Positions 36,085 through 45,224 of a DNA stretch of 64,000 nucleotides are shown in pieces; within the stretch, counting starts at the first letter, position 1, and the number at the start of each line of letters is the position of its first letter. A model generated the notes under the pieces. The model was not told the DNA's origin. It was given only the letters and a program-made list of their open reading frames with translations, and did not search any database. Both the position numbers and the translations under genes were made by a program. The stretch covers positions 372,001 through 436,000 of the forward strand of contig NZ_JAUIYO010000002.1 of NCBI RefSeq assembly GCF_044891285.1, written 5' to 3'. Origin of the DNA: Pseudobacillus lumedeiriae (GTDB lineage: Bacteria; Bacillota; Bacilli; Bacillales; Domibacillaceae).

Positions 36085-37062
36085 TTGAACAATCTAAAAG
36101 GAATCCATCATGTAACAGCTATTACAAGTAGTGCAGAAAAGAACTATGAATTTTTTACTTATGTTTTAGGTATGCGTTTAGTTAAAAAAACGGTAAATCA
36201 AGATGATATTCAAACCTACCATTTATTCTTTGCAGATGATAAAGGCAGCGCAGGAACAGACATGACTTTCTTTGACTTCCCTGACATTCCAAAAGGCGTA
36301 CATGGTACAAACGAAATTTCAAAGACCTCTTTCCGTGTGCCAAGTGATGCTGCGTTAGACTATTGGGTAAAACGTTTTGATCGTCTAGAAGTCAAACATG
36401 CTGGAATCAAAGAACAATTTGGTAAGAAAACTCTCTCTTTCGTTGATTTTGATGACCAGAAATATCAATTGATTTCAGATGAATTCAATAAAGGGGTGGA
36501 ATCCGGTACACCTTGGAAAAAGGGTCCAATTCCATTAGAATATGCAATTACTGGTTTAGGACCTGTTTTTGTTCGTATTGCGAACTTTGACTACTTTAAA
36601 GAAATGATGGAAAAAGTTCTACTATTTAAAGAGACTGCTCAAGAAGGATCATTTCATTTGTTTGAAGTTGGTGAAGGCGGAAATGGCGCCTCAGTCATTG
36701 TAGAATATAACGCGGTTCTTCCTGAAGCCCGACAAGGTTTTGGCATGGTACACCATGTGGCATTCCGAGTAGAGGACCGCCCAGTATTAGAGGAATGGAT
36801 TGAGCGGATGAGTAGTTTTGGATTCCATACATCTGGTCATGTAAATCGCCACTTTTTTGAGTCATTATACGCAAGAGTTGCACCACAAATTTTATTTGAG
36901 TTTGCTACAGATGGTCCTGGTTTTATGGGAGATGAACCTTATGAAACGCTTGGGGAAAAGTTATCCCTGCCTCCATTTTTAGAGCCTAAGCGTGCAGAAA
37001 TAGAAAAATTAGTTCGCCCAATTGATACAGTGAGAAGTACAAAGGAATTGAATAAAGAATAA
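36085..37062 (+). CDS. Ring-cleaving dioxygenase of the MhqA/MhqE/MhqO type (second copy)
   Basis: The 325-residue product is a paralogue of the preceding gene, with the same two-module plan: GIHHVTAI, MVHHVAFRV and ILFEFATDGPGF supply the metal ligands, and both proteins share NYEF near the start and LPSFLEPKR/LPPFLEPKR near the end. It starts at TTG 36085, set by GGAGGG seven bases upstream. Tandem copies that have diverged this far are unlikely to be a recent duplication; they may differ in substrate. It is probably the last gene of the mhq-type operon. Confidence 0.88.
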   Translation: MNNLKGIHHVTAITSSAEKNYEFFTYVLGMRLVKKTVNQDDIQTYHLFFADDKGSAGTDMTFFDFPDIPKGVHGTNEISKTSFRVPSDAALDYWVKRFDRLEVKHAGIKEQFGKKTLSFVDFDDQKYQLISDEFNKGVESGTPWKKGPIPLEYAITGLGPVFVRIANFDYFKEMMEKVLLFKETAQEGSFHLFEVGEGGNGASVIVEYNAVLPEARQGFGMVHHVAFRVEDRPVLEEWIERMSSFGFHTSGHVNRHFFESLYARVAPQILFEFATDGPGFMGDEPYETLGEKLSLPPFLEPKRAEIEKLVRPIDTVRSTKELNKE

Positions 37063-37138
37063 AAGGAAAATATTAAACAAAACAGATATTTACGAAGGAT
37101 AATGGAAGATATATGATAGGCAACTTCGATAGGAAGAA

Positions 37139-37170
37139 AGGCGATGCTGAGGAAGCGCCGCCTATTTTTT
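37139..37170 (+). terminator. Probable terminator of the mhq-type operon
   Basis: AGGCG..GCT pairs with AGC..CGCCT and is followed by ATTTTTT. Confidence 0.6.
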
Positions 37171-37362
37171 GACACTTTATTATTGTATAACGAATCAAGA
37201 AGCCTGCTGTGGCTGGTAAACTAAAACCATTTGAAGGTTACAAATGATTAATATAGCCAGTGAGAATGCCATTTTTTAAAACTTCTTTTACTTTAATTTT
37301 CAATGACTTTTAAACTCCTTACCTTTCCTCGAACTGCAGTTTCATTACTCATTCAAAATTCC

Positions 37363-37777
37363 AAAGAATCATTTCTTTAAACTATACAGGGAAATAGATA
37401 TAATATTTAACATTACACTGATTAAGGAGTTTAATCGAATGAAGGTTATTATTGCAGAAAAGCCGTCTGTAGCTAAGAACATTGCCGATGCGTTAAAAAT
37501 AAGAACGAAGAAAGATGGTTATTTTGAGGGCAATGGCTATATCATTACTTGGGCTTTTGGGCATTTACTGCAGCTTTATGACGCAAAAGATTATGATGAA
37601 AAGTTGAAAAAATGGAGTATGGAAAATTTTTCTTTCATCCCATCCAGTTTTCGTTACAAAGTAAAAAGCGATCCGCGTAACAGGGAGAAAGAAGACCTGG
37701 GAACAAAAAAACAGCTAAAAATTATTTATTCTTTAATCAAACGAAATGACGTAGAAGCCCTGATTTCAGCCTGTGAC
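37363..37777 (+). repeat. Left 415-bp direct repeat (topB promoter and first 113 codons)
   Basis: This segment aligns without gaps to 58867-59281. In the coding part I count about eight mismatches in 339 nt; the leader is more divergent. Identity ends abruptly after the codon for D113 of TopB. It forms the left edge of the 21.5-kb island. Confidence 0.95.
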
Positions 37778-37795
37778 GCTGGCATATCTATATAA
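37439..37795 (+). pseudogene. topB: Truncated 5' copy of topB
   Basis: The frame starts with the same ATG, leader and ribosome binding site as intact topB at 58943 and encodes its first 113 residues. After the D of SACD the reading changes to AGISI and a stop. The break falls within the Toprim metal-binding motif (SACDYDREGQ in the intact copy), so no topoisomerase activity is possible. Several mismatches are silent or conservative, which shows that the segment was under coding constraint until fairly recently. Confidence 0.92.
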
Positions 37796-37991
37796 AAACA
37801 TGTGTACTTAATTAATTTTTATATCCGATCCATTGGTACATATGTATATAGATACTATTTTGACCGTGTACATAAATAGTTTATTGCACATAATTAGCTT
37901 CGTTAGTGGGCTAATATGTGCATTTTTATTAAATTTAGCTTGTCTGGCTTTTGGGGAATTTGATACTGAAAATGGAGGGGTTTAGAACTTA

Positions 37992-38721
37992 AAGATAACG
38001 TCCAAGATTAGTTCAGCAATCAGGCTTTTTAATATTAAAATTCCTTAACGTTGTAAATCCGCATTTTCCTGACGCTACCCCTAAACGATCAATCAGCTAT
38101 TTAACCAATGACTGCAAAATAGATTCCCATCTGGTAAATTGGTTAATCTTAAAAGACCTGATTGCTCAAGACCAAAAAAAGAATGTCGTCTTTAAATGGA
38201 GAGAAAAAGGCGGCAAAGGAAAAATCATTGGGGCAGAGCGACAGGGTACTATCAAAATAGATAATAAGAGAGTTTCATTTAAGCAAATCTTGAAAAATGG
38301 GAAGGAACAATCAGGTTTTACAGCAGATGTAGGTCGGCCTGATACCATTTACTTCTTTGAAAGTCCTATTGATCTACTCTCTTATTGGAGCATTAAGCAA
38401 GAAAAATTGACAAACGCTCGAATGGTAAGCAGGAATGGGATGAAACTAAAAACAGTTTTCCATTCCTACCTTGAAGCTAAAAAAGAAGGATTAAACATTA
38501 ACAACGTTGTTCTTGCGGTTGATAATGATAAAGCTGGAAAAGAATTTATTGAGAAGGTGAAGCAGGTAGTCAATAATGACATGTTAAAGATCGATATTCC
38601 TAGTAATGAAAAAGACTGGAACGATGAGCTAAAAGAGAAGGTAGGAAATAAACAAGAAAGGAAACCAAATTCAATGAAAGCAATCCCACAAAAACAACCG
38701 GGAGCCTTAGCAGAAAGATGA
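37992..38721 (+). pseudogene. Remnant of a Toprim/DUF3991-type mobile-element protein
   Basis: From about 37992 one open frame, without a usable start, runs through RSISYLTNDCKIDSHLVNWL, NVVFKWREKGGKGKIIGAER, DTIYFFESPIDLLSYWS and NNVVLAVDNDKAGKEFIEKV to a stop at 38721. The E in FESPIDLLS and the DNDKAG motif are the acidic residues of a Toprim domain, preceded by a DUF3991-like segment. Such proteins are common in plasmids and integrative conjugative elements of Firmicutes and relate to primases. The N-terminus is missing, so it is classed as a remnant. Confidence 0.65.
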
Positions 38722-38880
38722 ATTTTATCGTTTTTAAACGAATTTATTCTCTTTGAAAAGACAGTTATGACAAGTTTTTGAATACCATTGAAGAGTTAAA
38801 AGTATAAAGATTATTATTTTATTTTGCCTATTTGAGAATATAGTGAACTGATCAAACAAGAAAGCAAAACAAACAGATTA

Positions 38881-38916
38881 GAACAGCCTATACACGATCA
38901 TGTGTATAGGCTGTTC
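38881..38916. terminator. Perfect hairpin terminator, bidirectional
   Basis: A perfect 15-bp stem (38881-38895 with 38902-38916) with a 6-nt loop. It lies between the Toprim remnant (+) and the copper storage gene (-). Confidence 0.8.
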
Positions 38917-38947
38917 TAATTGGTTCCTACCCACATTAGATTAAGCT

Positions 38948-39274
38948 CTAAGCTCCCATCTTACGGCACTCTTCAGCACAACGGAAGCACATTTCAGCAC
39001 ATTTCTGGCAATGATCATGATCATGTTTTTTGCACTCGTTTCCACATGCTTCGCAAATATCAGCACATAACTGGCAAATTTGTTTGGCAAACGGGCTGTT
39101 AGATTGCATGGATTTTGCGGCAAATGAGCAAATGTCAGCACATTCTCTGTCTAATCGGATACAGTCAACCATCATTTTTATATCACTCTCGTTTAAACAC
39201 GCATCATAACAAGCATTACAGGCTTTCATACACTCGATACAAGCTTTAATACATTCTTCGTACGTTGCATTCAT
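38948..39274 (-). CDS. Four-helix-bundle copper-storage protein (Csp/YhjQ type)
   Basis: The 108-residue protein is packed with regularly spaced cysteines (CIKACIECMKACNACYDAC, CADICSF, CQLCADICEACGNEC, CQKCAEMCFRCAEEC) plus a HDHDHC segment. This is the pattern of the Csp3/YhjQ (DUF326) family, whose four-helix bundle stores Cu(I) in the cytoplasm. There is no signal peptide, so it is the cytosolic type. AAAGGAGG precedes the ATG. It is divergent from a two-component system and lies within a copper gene block, which supports the copper role. Confidence 0.9.
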   Translation of the reverse strand: MNATYEECIKACIECMKACNACYDACLNESDIKMMVDCIRLDRECADICSFAAKSMQSNSPFAKQICQLCADICEACGNECKKHDHDHCQKCAEMCFRCAEECRKMGA

Positions 39275-39417
39275 AAAAACATCCTCCTTTATTTTTTTAT
39301 CAATTAAAGTCTACCCGCTTCGTTTATTTTTTAACGTTTTAATAAAAACTCCTTAAAAACTGCACAAAAAATCGATGCTTATTCGGTATGATATAGGCAG
39401 TGAATTAAAAAGTGGTG

Positions 39418-40800
39418 ATGATAATCAATAAAATAACCATAAAACTAGGCCTTTGGTTTTTCTTTGTTATGTTGATAATTGAAGTCTGCTTATTCTTTTT
39501 TTTACATACAAGCATGGTGAAAAGCAGAGTAGAGGAAGAATTAATTGCATTGCAGGCAAGAGGGAACAATCACAGAGAAGTTCTGGAAGATTCATACAAT
39601 GAGGATACTCTTCATCATATTGCTGTAATGGAATGGAATGCCGACACGGAAGTTATTATTACTGATCGGGAGAAGAACATAATTATCTCTTCTTCTAAAC
39701 TAGCTGAGGAAGAGAAAGAAATTTTATATAAAAAGATTGAATCTGTTCCTCGTAACGGGAAAATACTGGAGAACAGGTGGAAAAGTGAAAAGTATATTTC
39801 TACTGTCAGCCCTTACGCCGTTAATGGACAACAAAAAGGGTATGTGTTTATGTTTAAAAGCACTGATCAGGTACAGGGCTTGATCTCAAGACTAAACCAT
39901 CATTTTTTAGTTGCTGCAGTCATAACCGTTACTCTTTTAATCTTAACGATTCTTTTCCTTACCAAATCTATAACCACTCCTCTTATTCAAATGAAGAGGG
40001 CCACAGAAAAGTTGAGCAGGGGAGATTTTTCTGTTCACTTACCTAATATGGGAGAAGATGAGCTAGGCGATCTGTCCCGATCTATAACCATTCTCGCAAA
40101 AGATTTAAAGCATCTTAAAGAAGAGAGAAGTGAGTTTTTGTCCAGTATATCTCATGAATTAAGAACACCGTTAACTTATATCAAAGGATATTCGGATGTA
40201 GCTAGACGAAGGGACCTTGCGGATGAAGATAGAGAACGTTATCTCGGTATCATTTATGAAGAATCTGAAAAATTATCGAACATGATTAAAGATTTGTTTG
40301 ACTTAGCCAAAATAGATAAAAATACTTTTGTTATTCATCAGGAGAAAGTACAGTTATGTTCCTATTTACATGCTATCTGTGAAAAGATGCTACCAGCATT
40401 TAAAGAAAAAGATATGAACCTTGAGATTAATTGTAATAAGAATATACATGTTTTAATCGATCCTATGAGATTTGAACAAATTTTTTTAAATTTATTTGAT
40501 AATGCCATCAAATACTCAGATCCATACACCAAAACAAGCGTCTTTGTTAAAAGAGAAAAGGGAGATGTTTTAATCGAGGTCAGGGATGAGGGGCGTGGCA
40601 TTCCTAAAGAAGACATTCCTTTTATATTTGAGCGGTTTTACAGGGTAGATAAATCCCGTTCCAGAGATTTTGGCGGGACAGGCTTGGGGCTATCGATTGT
40701 AAAAGAACTGGTAGAGGCACATCAAGGCTGCATTGAGGTGAAAAGTGAACTTGGCAAAGGAAGTGCGTTTTTTATTCAGATAGAGGAGATGACAGAATGA
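39418..40800 (+). CDS. Sensor histidine kinase, likely for copper or envelope metal stress
   Basis: This is a 460-residue membrane histidine kinase. TM1 is at about residues 8-28, an extracellular sensor segment to about 165, then TM2, HAMP (about 190-240), the phosphoacceptor SSISHELRTPLTYIKGYSD, and an ATPase with N box DNAIKYS, G1 DEGRGIP and G2 GTGLGLSIVKEL. The start is uncertain between GTG 39412, GTG 39415 and ATG 39418, as no clear ribosome binding site is present. It overlaps its response regulator by four bases. A metal signal is inferred from the neighbouring copper genes. Confidence 0.87.
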   Translation: MIINKITIKLGLWFFFVMLIIEVCLFFFLHTSMVKSRVEEELIALQARGNNHREVLEDSYNEDTLHHIAVMEWNADTEVIITDREKNIIISSSKLAEEEKEILYKKIESVPRNGKILENRWKSEKYISTVSPYAVNGQQKGYVFMFKSTDQVQGLISRLNHHFLVAAVITVTLLILTILFLTKSITTPLIQMKRATEKLSRGDFSVHLPNMGEDELGDLSRSITILAKDLKHLKEERSEFLSSISHELRTPLTYIKGYSDVARRRDLADEDRERYLGIIYEESEKLSNMIKDLFDLAKIDKNTFVIHQEKVQLCSYLHAICEKMLPAFKEKDMNLEINCNKNIHVLIDPMRFEQIFLNLFDNAIKYSDPYTKTSVFVKREKGDVLIEVRDEGRGIPKEDIPFIFERFYRVDKSRSRDFGGTGLGLSIVKELVEAHQGCIEVKSELGKGSAFFIQIEEMTE

Positions 40801-41474
40801 AAACAGTATTGCTTGTGGATGATGAAACAAGAATGCTTGATTTATTAAGTATTTACTTATCATCCAACTATCGATGTATCAAAGTGAATTCAGGGGTGGA
40901 AGCCATTTCCTACATGAAAAATAATGCTGCTGATTTAATCTTATTAGATATCATGATGCCAGAAATGGATGGGTGGAGCACCTGCAGCCAAATAAGAGAG
41001 TTTTCAGATGTTCCTATCATTATGTTAACGGCCAGAAATGAGAAGGAGGATATAGTCAAAGGACTGCAAATAGGTGCCGATGATTATGTAACCAAGCCAT
41101 TCGATGAAGCAGAATTGCTTGCAAGAATAGAAGCTCTATTCAGGAGAGTAGAAGACAAAAGCAAGGTAAAAATTGAATTTAAGGAGCTTTTGTGGGATGG
41201 AGCAGCTCATGAATTAATCTATGAAGGACAGTCTATTCAAATCACTCCAAAAGAGTTCTCTTTGCTGGGCTTACTACTGAAAAATCCCAACAAAGTTTTC
41301 TCACGGACGCATTTAATTGAAGCTGTTTGGGGAAACAATGCAATTACAGAAGACAGGACGATTGATTCCCATATCCGTAACATTCGTGATAAATTGAGAC
41401 AGGTAAACTTTCCAGTTGACTTACATTTAGCTACTGTTTGGGGAGTCGGATACAAATGGATGACGAAGAATTGA
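40797..41474 (+). CDS. OmpR-family response regulator
   Basis: The 225-residue product has a receiver domain with the acidic pair in LLVDDE, the phosphoacceptor Asp in LLLDIMMPEMDGW and the Lys in VTKPFDEAELLARI, followed by an OmpR-type winged helix (FSRTHLIEAVWG, TIDSHIRNIRDKLR). The ATG overlaps the TGA of the kinase gene (ATGA), so the pair is translationally coupled. It is the likely controller of adjacent copper-related genes. No operator could be placed. Confidence 0.93.
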   Translation: MKTVLLVDDETRMLDLLSIYLSSNYRCIKVNSGVEAISYMKNNAADLILLDIMMPEMDGWSTCSQIREFSDVPIIMLTARNEKEDIVKGLQIGADDYVTKPFDEAELLARIEALFRRVEDKSKVKIEFKELLWDGAAHELIYEGQSIQITPKEFSLLGLLLKNPNKVFSRTHLIEAVWGNNAITEDRTIDSHIRNIRDKLRQVNFPVDLHLATVWGVGYKWMTKN

Positions 41475-41564
41475 ACGATCCAATTCAAAACATTAAGGTG
41501 GGTTATTGGAATGAAAAAGATAATAACTCGCGTTCATTATTGTAAAAAGGGAGAGAATTTAAAG

Positions 41565-42485
41565 TTGAAAAAAAGTAATAGAATACTAATAAGCGGGACT
41601 GTTGCCTTATTTTTATTAACAGCATGCTCCAATAACGAGAAAGAAGAGTATTTTGTCAAAGCAGAAAGTGAGAAGGTCGAGCATATTCATGGAGCAGGAT
41701 ATTTGGGAGAAGAACAAGCGCCGGTTATAGCCACACATAGTGGTCTTTTCAAATATGAAAATGGATCATGGTATAAAACGACAGAAAATAACCATGATTA
41801 TATGGGGTTTCAAACGTTTAAAGACGGCTTTTATGCCAGTGGACACCCGGAAGAAGGGTCAGACTTAAAAAATCCTTTAGGCCTTACGAAAAGCACAGGT
41901 GAAGGAAAAAGCTTGGAAAAATTAGCTTTCTATGGGGAAACAGACTTTCATTACCTTGGAGCCAGCTACGAAACAGGAACTATTTATGCTGTAAATGAAA
42001 TGCCAAATTCCAAAATAGGCACAGGAGTATTTTATACAAAAAATGAAGGAAAAGACTGGACGCAGGCTAAATTAAATGGGGTAACGTCCGATTCGCTTGG
42101 GGGCCTGGATGTTCACCCGTCAAAAGATAATTTGATTGCTATTTATGCAAAGGAAGGGATCTTTCTATCAGAGAACTATGGTAAAGATTTTTCCCTGATT
42201 CAAACAAAAGGAACCGTTACCTCACTGGTTTTTAGGGAAGATTCCATCGTGTACTCAATGTTAGAAGGCAACAAGCCTGTCTTGCACGAAATAAATTTGA
42301 ACGATAAGCAGGATAAGAAACTTAATGAGCTTTCTTTAACTGCAGAAAACCCTCCTATTTATCTAGAGGTTAACTATCAGAAAGAGAATGAAATGATGTT
42401 TGTGACTGCCAAAAATGATGTGTATACAACACAAGATCAGAAAGAAGGCTGGACTAAAATACTGTCAAATGGGAAAACAGAGTAA
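41565..42485 (+). CDS. F510_1955-family beta-propeller lipoprotein
   Basis: The 306-residue product has a lipoprotein signal (ALFLLTAC) and a repetitive beta-propeller body (HIHGAGYL, THSGLFKYENGSWY, GVFYTKNEGKDWTQ, GIFLSENYGKDFS). This resembles the BNR-repeat proteins labelled F510_1955-family glycosylhydrolase, although glycosidase activity is doubtful. Proteins of this kind recur near copper genes in bacilli. The TTG at 41565 after AAGGGAGAG gives a normal signal peptide; an in-frame ATG at 41511 with AAGGTGGG is the alternative. It follows the two-component genes in the same direction. Confidence 0.75.
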   Translation: MKKSNRILISGTVALFLLTACSNNEKEEYFVKAESEKVEHIHGAGYLGEEQAPVIATHSGLFKYENGSWYKTTENNHDYMGFQTFKDGFYASGHPEEGSDLKNPLGLTKSTGEGKSLEKLAFYGETDFHYLGASYETGTIYAVNEMPNSKIGTGVFYTKNEGKDWTQAKLNGVTSDSLGGLDVHPSKDNLIAIYAKEGIFLSENYGKDFSLIQTKGTVTSLVFREDSIVYSMLEGNKPVLHEINLNDKQDKKLNELSLTAENPPIYLEVNYQKENEMMFVTAKNDVYTTQDQKEGWTKILSNGKTE

Positions 42486-42504
42486 AGACTTGCTCTGTTT
42501 TTTC
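42476..42504 (+). terminator. Terminator overlapping the stop of the propeller lipoprotein gene
   Basis: AACAGAG pairs with CTCTGTT and is followed by TTTTC. Confidence 0.75.
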
Positions 42505-42594
42505 TTGTGTTAGGCCATGAGCTCAATCCATAATTTTTGCAAATTTTTTTGACTTGTAGATCCCACAGTTTGCTTCAATATTGTGGAAGTGACA

Positions 42595-42628
42595 AACAGC
42601 CAGTGTTAAAGGATACACACTGGCTGTT
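42595..42628. terminator. Hairpin between convergent genes
   Basis: A 12-bp perfect stem, AACAGCCAGTGT with ACACTGGCTGTT, and a 10-nt loop lie just past the end of the multicopper oxidase gene on the minus strand. Confidence 0.65.
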
Positions 42629-42691
42629 TCGGTAGAGAAGTATGACATTTGCCTAGATAATTTGGGTTTTAACTTATTAGCGGATTGATGT

Positions 42692-44182
42692 TTATTCCAC
42701 TTTTACCTGTCCCATCATGCCGTTGTCTTCATGTTCAAGAATATGACAATGGAACATATACACACCCTTATGTTTAAATTGTATAGCTATTTTCACTTTC
42801 TCATCTGGCTTTATGGAGATACTGTCCTTCCATCCCCGTTCATTTTTCGGTGGCTCTTTTCCATCTCGGGAGAGTATTTTAAATTGCGTTCCATGAATAT
42901 GGAACGGATGAATCATTCCACCCATCATATCTGGTCTGTTGTAAATCTCCCATACTTCAGTGACCCCTTGCTTTTGTGTGAAATCAATTCTTTTCGGATT
43001 AAATTTCTTTCCATTTATCGTTACCATGTCCATCATCCCAAAGAGTTCCACTTTCTTTGTGACAGGCAGATCCATCTCTTTATCTGTCAATGAAAAATCG
43101 TTCAATTTTTTCGGAACTCTACTCGTCACTCCGCTTTGATCAATGACCTCAAATGGTAAAAGGACGGATCCATCCTCATTTATTAACGCCAAGTCATTTG
43201 CTGTGTTAATCTGTGAAAAATCAACAATAATTTCTGCTCTCTCGGAAGGCGTCAGCGTAACCTCTTTCAAAGTAACTGGTTCATTTAGGAAGCCGCCATC
43301 CGTTGCGATTTGAAGAAAGGAATCCCCTGTATTGAATTTAAATGTATAATCCCTCGCATTAGATCCATTTAATAAACGGAGACGTACTTTCTCTTTGTTT
43401 ACAGTCAACTTAGGATTGAGAGTTCCATTGATCAGTAACGTATCGCCGATTGTTCCGTCATCGTTCATTGTAGCACTATAATTCAATTGCTTCTTATCAT
43501 CAAATGTTTTATCTTGAAATATCAATGGAAAATCGTTCTTTCTATAATCATTTGGTAATCCAAGACTTTTTGAATTCTCATCTTCGATATAAATTAAGCC
43601 TGCAAGCCCGTTATATACCTGTTCAGCAGTTTTCCCCTCTGGATGGGGATGGAACCATAACGTTGCCGCTTCCTGTGTCACTTTAAATTCAATGACGTTT
43701 TCTTCTCCGGGTTTAAGAATGTTATGTGGCCCGCCATCTTCCTCTCCTGACACTTCTAGTCCATGCCAATGAAAAGTTGTATTCTCATTAAGCTCATTTA
43801 TCGTTCTAATCTTTACAGTTTCGCCTTTTTTAAGACGAAGCATTGGGCCTAGAAACGATTTGTTATACCCATACGTATTTGTTTCAATACCATCAAATAT
43901 TTCTGTTTTCCCTTTTTGTGCTCTAACGGTGTATAGGACACCTTCCTCATTACTACGTTCGAGCGCGACAGGAATTTTCAATTCATTTTCCCCTGTTGAA
44001 TCGTTTAAACTTACCACATCATCATGACTCATATGCCCTTCCATCATGTCATGATTCATCTCTTCCATTTCTTGATTCATAGTGGAATGATCCATTTCCT
44101 CGTTAGGTTGTGATTTATTACTGCAACCGCTGATAACCAATATACTAATCGCCGTTGCAGCAATCTTTATCTTTATTCCCAT
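42692..44182 (-). CDS. Multicopper oxidase lipoprotein
   Basis: The 496-residue product has a lipobox (LVISGC) and a Met/His-rich segment after it (several DHSTM, NHDMM, GHMSHDD units), then three cupredoxin domains. The copper ligands are present: FHWHG, WFHPHPE, HPFHIHG and the C-terminal HCHILEHEDNGMM with the type-1 Cys. It resembles CueO/Mco enzymes that oxidise Cu(I) outside the membrane and so protect against copper. GAGGGGGAA precedes the ATG. It is convergent with the propeller lipoprotein gene and central to the copper block. Confidence 0.93.
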   Translation of the reverse strand: MGIKIKIAATAISILVISGCSNKSQPNEEMDHSTMNQEMEEMNHDMMEGHMSHDDVVSLNDSTGENELKIPVALERSNEEGVLYTVRAQKGKTEIFDGIETNTYGYNKSFLGPMLRLKKGETVKIRTINELNENTTFHWHGLEVSGEEDGGPHNILKPGEENVIEFKVTQEAATLWFHPHPEGKTAEQVYNGLAGLIYIEDENSKSLGLPNDYRKNDFPLIFQDKTFDDKKQLNYSATMNDDGTIGDTLLINGTLNPKLTVNKEKVRLRLLNGSNARDYTFKFNTGDSFLQIATDGGFLNEPVTLKEVTLTPSERAEIIVDFSQINTANDLALINEDGSVLLPFEVIDQSGVTSRVPKKLNDFSLTDKEMDLPVTKKVELFGMMDMVTINGKKFNPKRIDFTQKQGVTEVWEIYNRPDMMGGMIHPFHIHGTQFKILSRDGKEPPKNERGWKDSISIKPDEKVKIAIQFKHKGVYMFHCHILEHEDNGMMGQVKVE

Positions 44183-44501
44183 TAATTATTTCCCCCTCTT
44201 CTCTTGAATACTTCTTTTGAAGCGTAACAAAAAATATACACAAAATAAGTGTGCATGAAAACCGTCAAAATTAATGCGCAGACTTCCCTCCAGTTTCTGA
44301 TGGTGTAGCCACAGTATAGAAAAAAGATTTGAAGATTCTTTGGAGAAACGGTTAACATTTTAAGGATTTTCGATAATTAATCAATAAAGTAATGTTTATT
44401 GATTATCTGAATTGATTTTATAGAGGGCTCGCACATAAAACCTGGTATATGGTCGATGCTGACGCGAGATAGGTGCCAGTATGGAGCAGAAGTCGCTACA
44501 T
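44183..44501. other. Leader of the multicopper oxidase gene and junction with high-GC DNA
   Basis: The left part is AT-rich and should contain the oxidase promoter. From about 44425 the base composition changes to GC-rich DNA that belongs to the neighbouring remnant. No gene is seen. Confidence 0.4.
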
Positions 44502-44979
44502 CTACGGCTGTGATCCCGTACGCTGCTCGCGCTGCTTACGCCACCCATACCAGGTCAGGCCCGGGACTTGTACACCGATAGTATTGGGGCCACAAGCAAC
44601 ACCAGCAGCCCGCCGAGATCGGCACTTTCTGTCTCTACGGCTATGCCTGCTAGGAAACTCACTGTCTGCATGTTTAACAGCAAGACGGTGGTGGCAAGGA
44701 TGGTTGCAGGAATTTGAAAAGAACCCAATAGTGCCGAAACAAGCCCCATGGAGTGCCCAGTGATATGACAAGCCCGATTAGCAGCGAGGTGAGAGCCAAC
44801 GGGACGATGGCGAACCAACCAATCAACTCCATCGCGATCCAGGCGGTACACACCGTCTGAGCATATCGGGTGGTCAGAGCAGCGACAACGAGTGCTAGGA
44901 AGTCAACGACCGTGACAAGCCAGCCGACCTAGGAAGTGACATGTACGGTGAGTGCGAACTTGCGAAGGTGGGATGTCAT
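44502..44979 (-). pseudogene. Remnant of a GC-rich DUF2269-like membrane protein gene
   Basis: On the minus strand an ATG at 44979 opens MTSHLRKFALTVHVTS, then a TAG, VGWLVTVVDFLALVVAALTT, IGWFAIVPLALTSLLIGLV, SLGTPWGLFRHYWVLFKFL, a frameshift near 44710, TILATTVLLLNMQTVSFLAG and, after another shift, LTWYGWRKQREQR. The membrane-segment order resembles DUF2269-type proteins. The piece is far more GC-rich than its surroundings and looks foreign. It cannot make a functional protein because of the stop and two frame changes. Confidence 0.65.
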
Positions 44980-45224
44980 GATCATAACTGTTGCACCTTG
45001 TGTTCTATGTACAGTGTCTGACCACTAGCGTCATTGAACTTTATGTGGCGACCTGGGCCGTGGTTACAGCGACAGAAATACTTACTTTTCTGGAGAAAGC
45101 TCTTGTATCAGAACTTGATAAGAAAGAACAAGGGGGAGGAACAACGAATAATTGAGCAAATGCAACAACAAATAAAACTTTTACAAAAACAGATAGAGAA
45201 TATGTCTTCCTAAGATTCCTTAAA
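44980..45224. other. Junk-like stretch with a coiled-coil tail fragment
   Basis: The high-GC tract fades out near 45060. After it an open stretch to about 45213 reads as LLFWRKLLYQNLIRKNKG and a Gln-rich coil (RIIEQMQQQIKLLQKQIENM) ending in a stop; it has no start and may be the tail of a lost regulator gene. Confidence 0.35.

Noticed and set aside
41237..41488. Minus-strand frame opposite the response regulator
   Set aside because: Antisense shadow without start signals.
44502..44771. Open reading frames in the GC-rich patch as real genes
   Set aside because: They have no ribosome binding sites, overlap on both strands, and are explained as frames of one broken minus-strand membrane protein gene.
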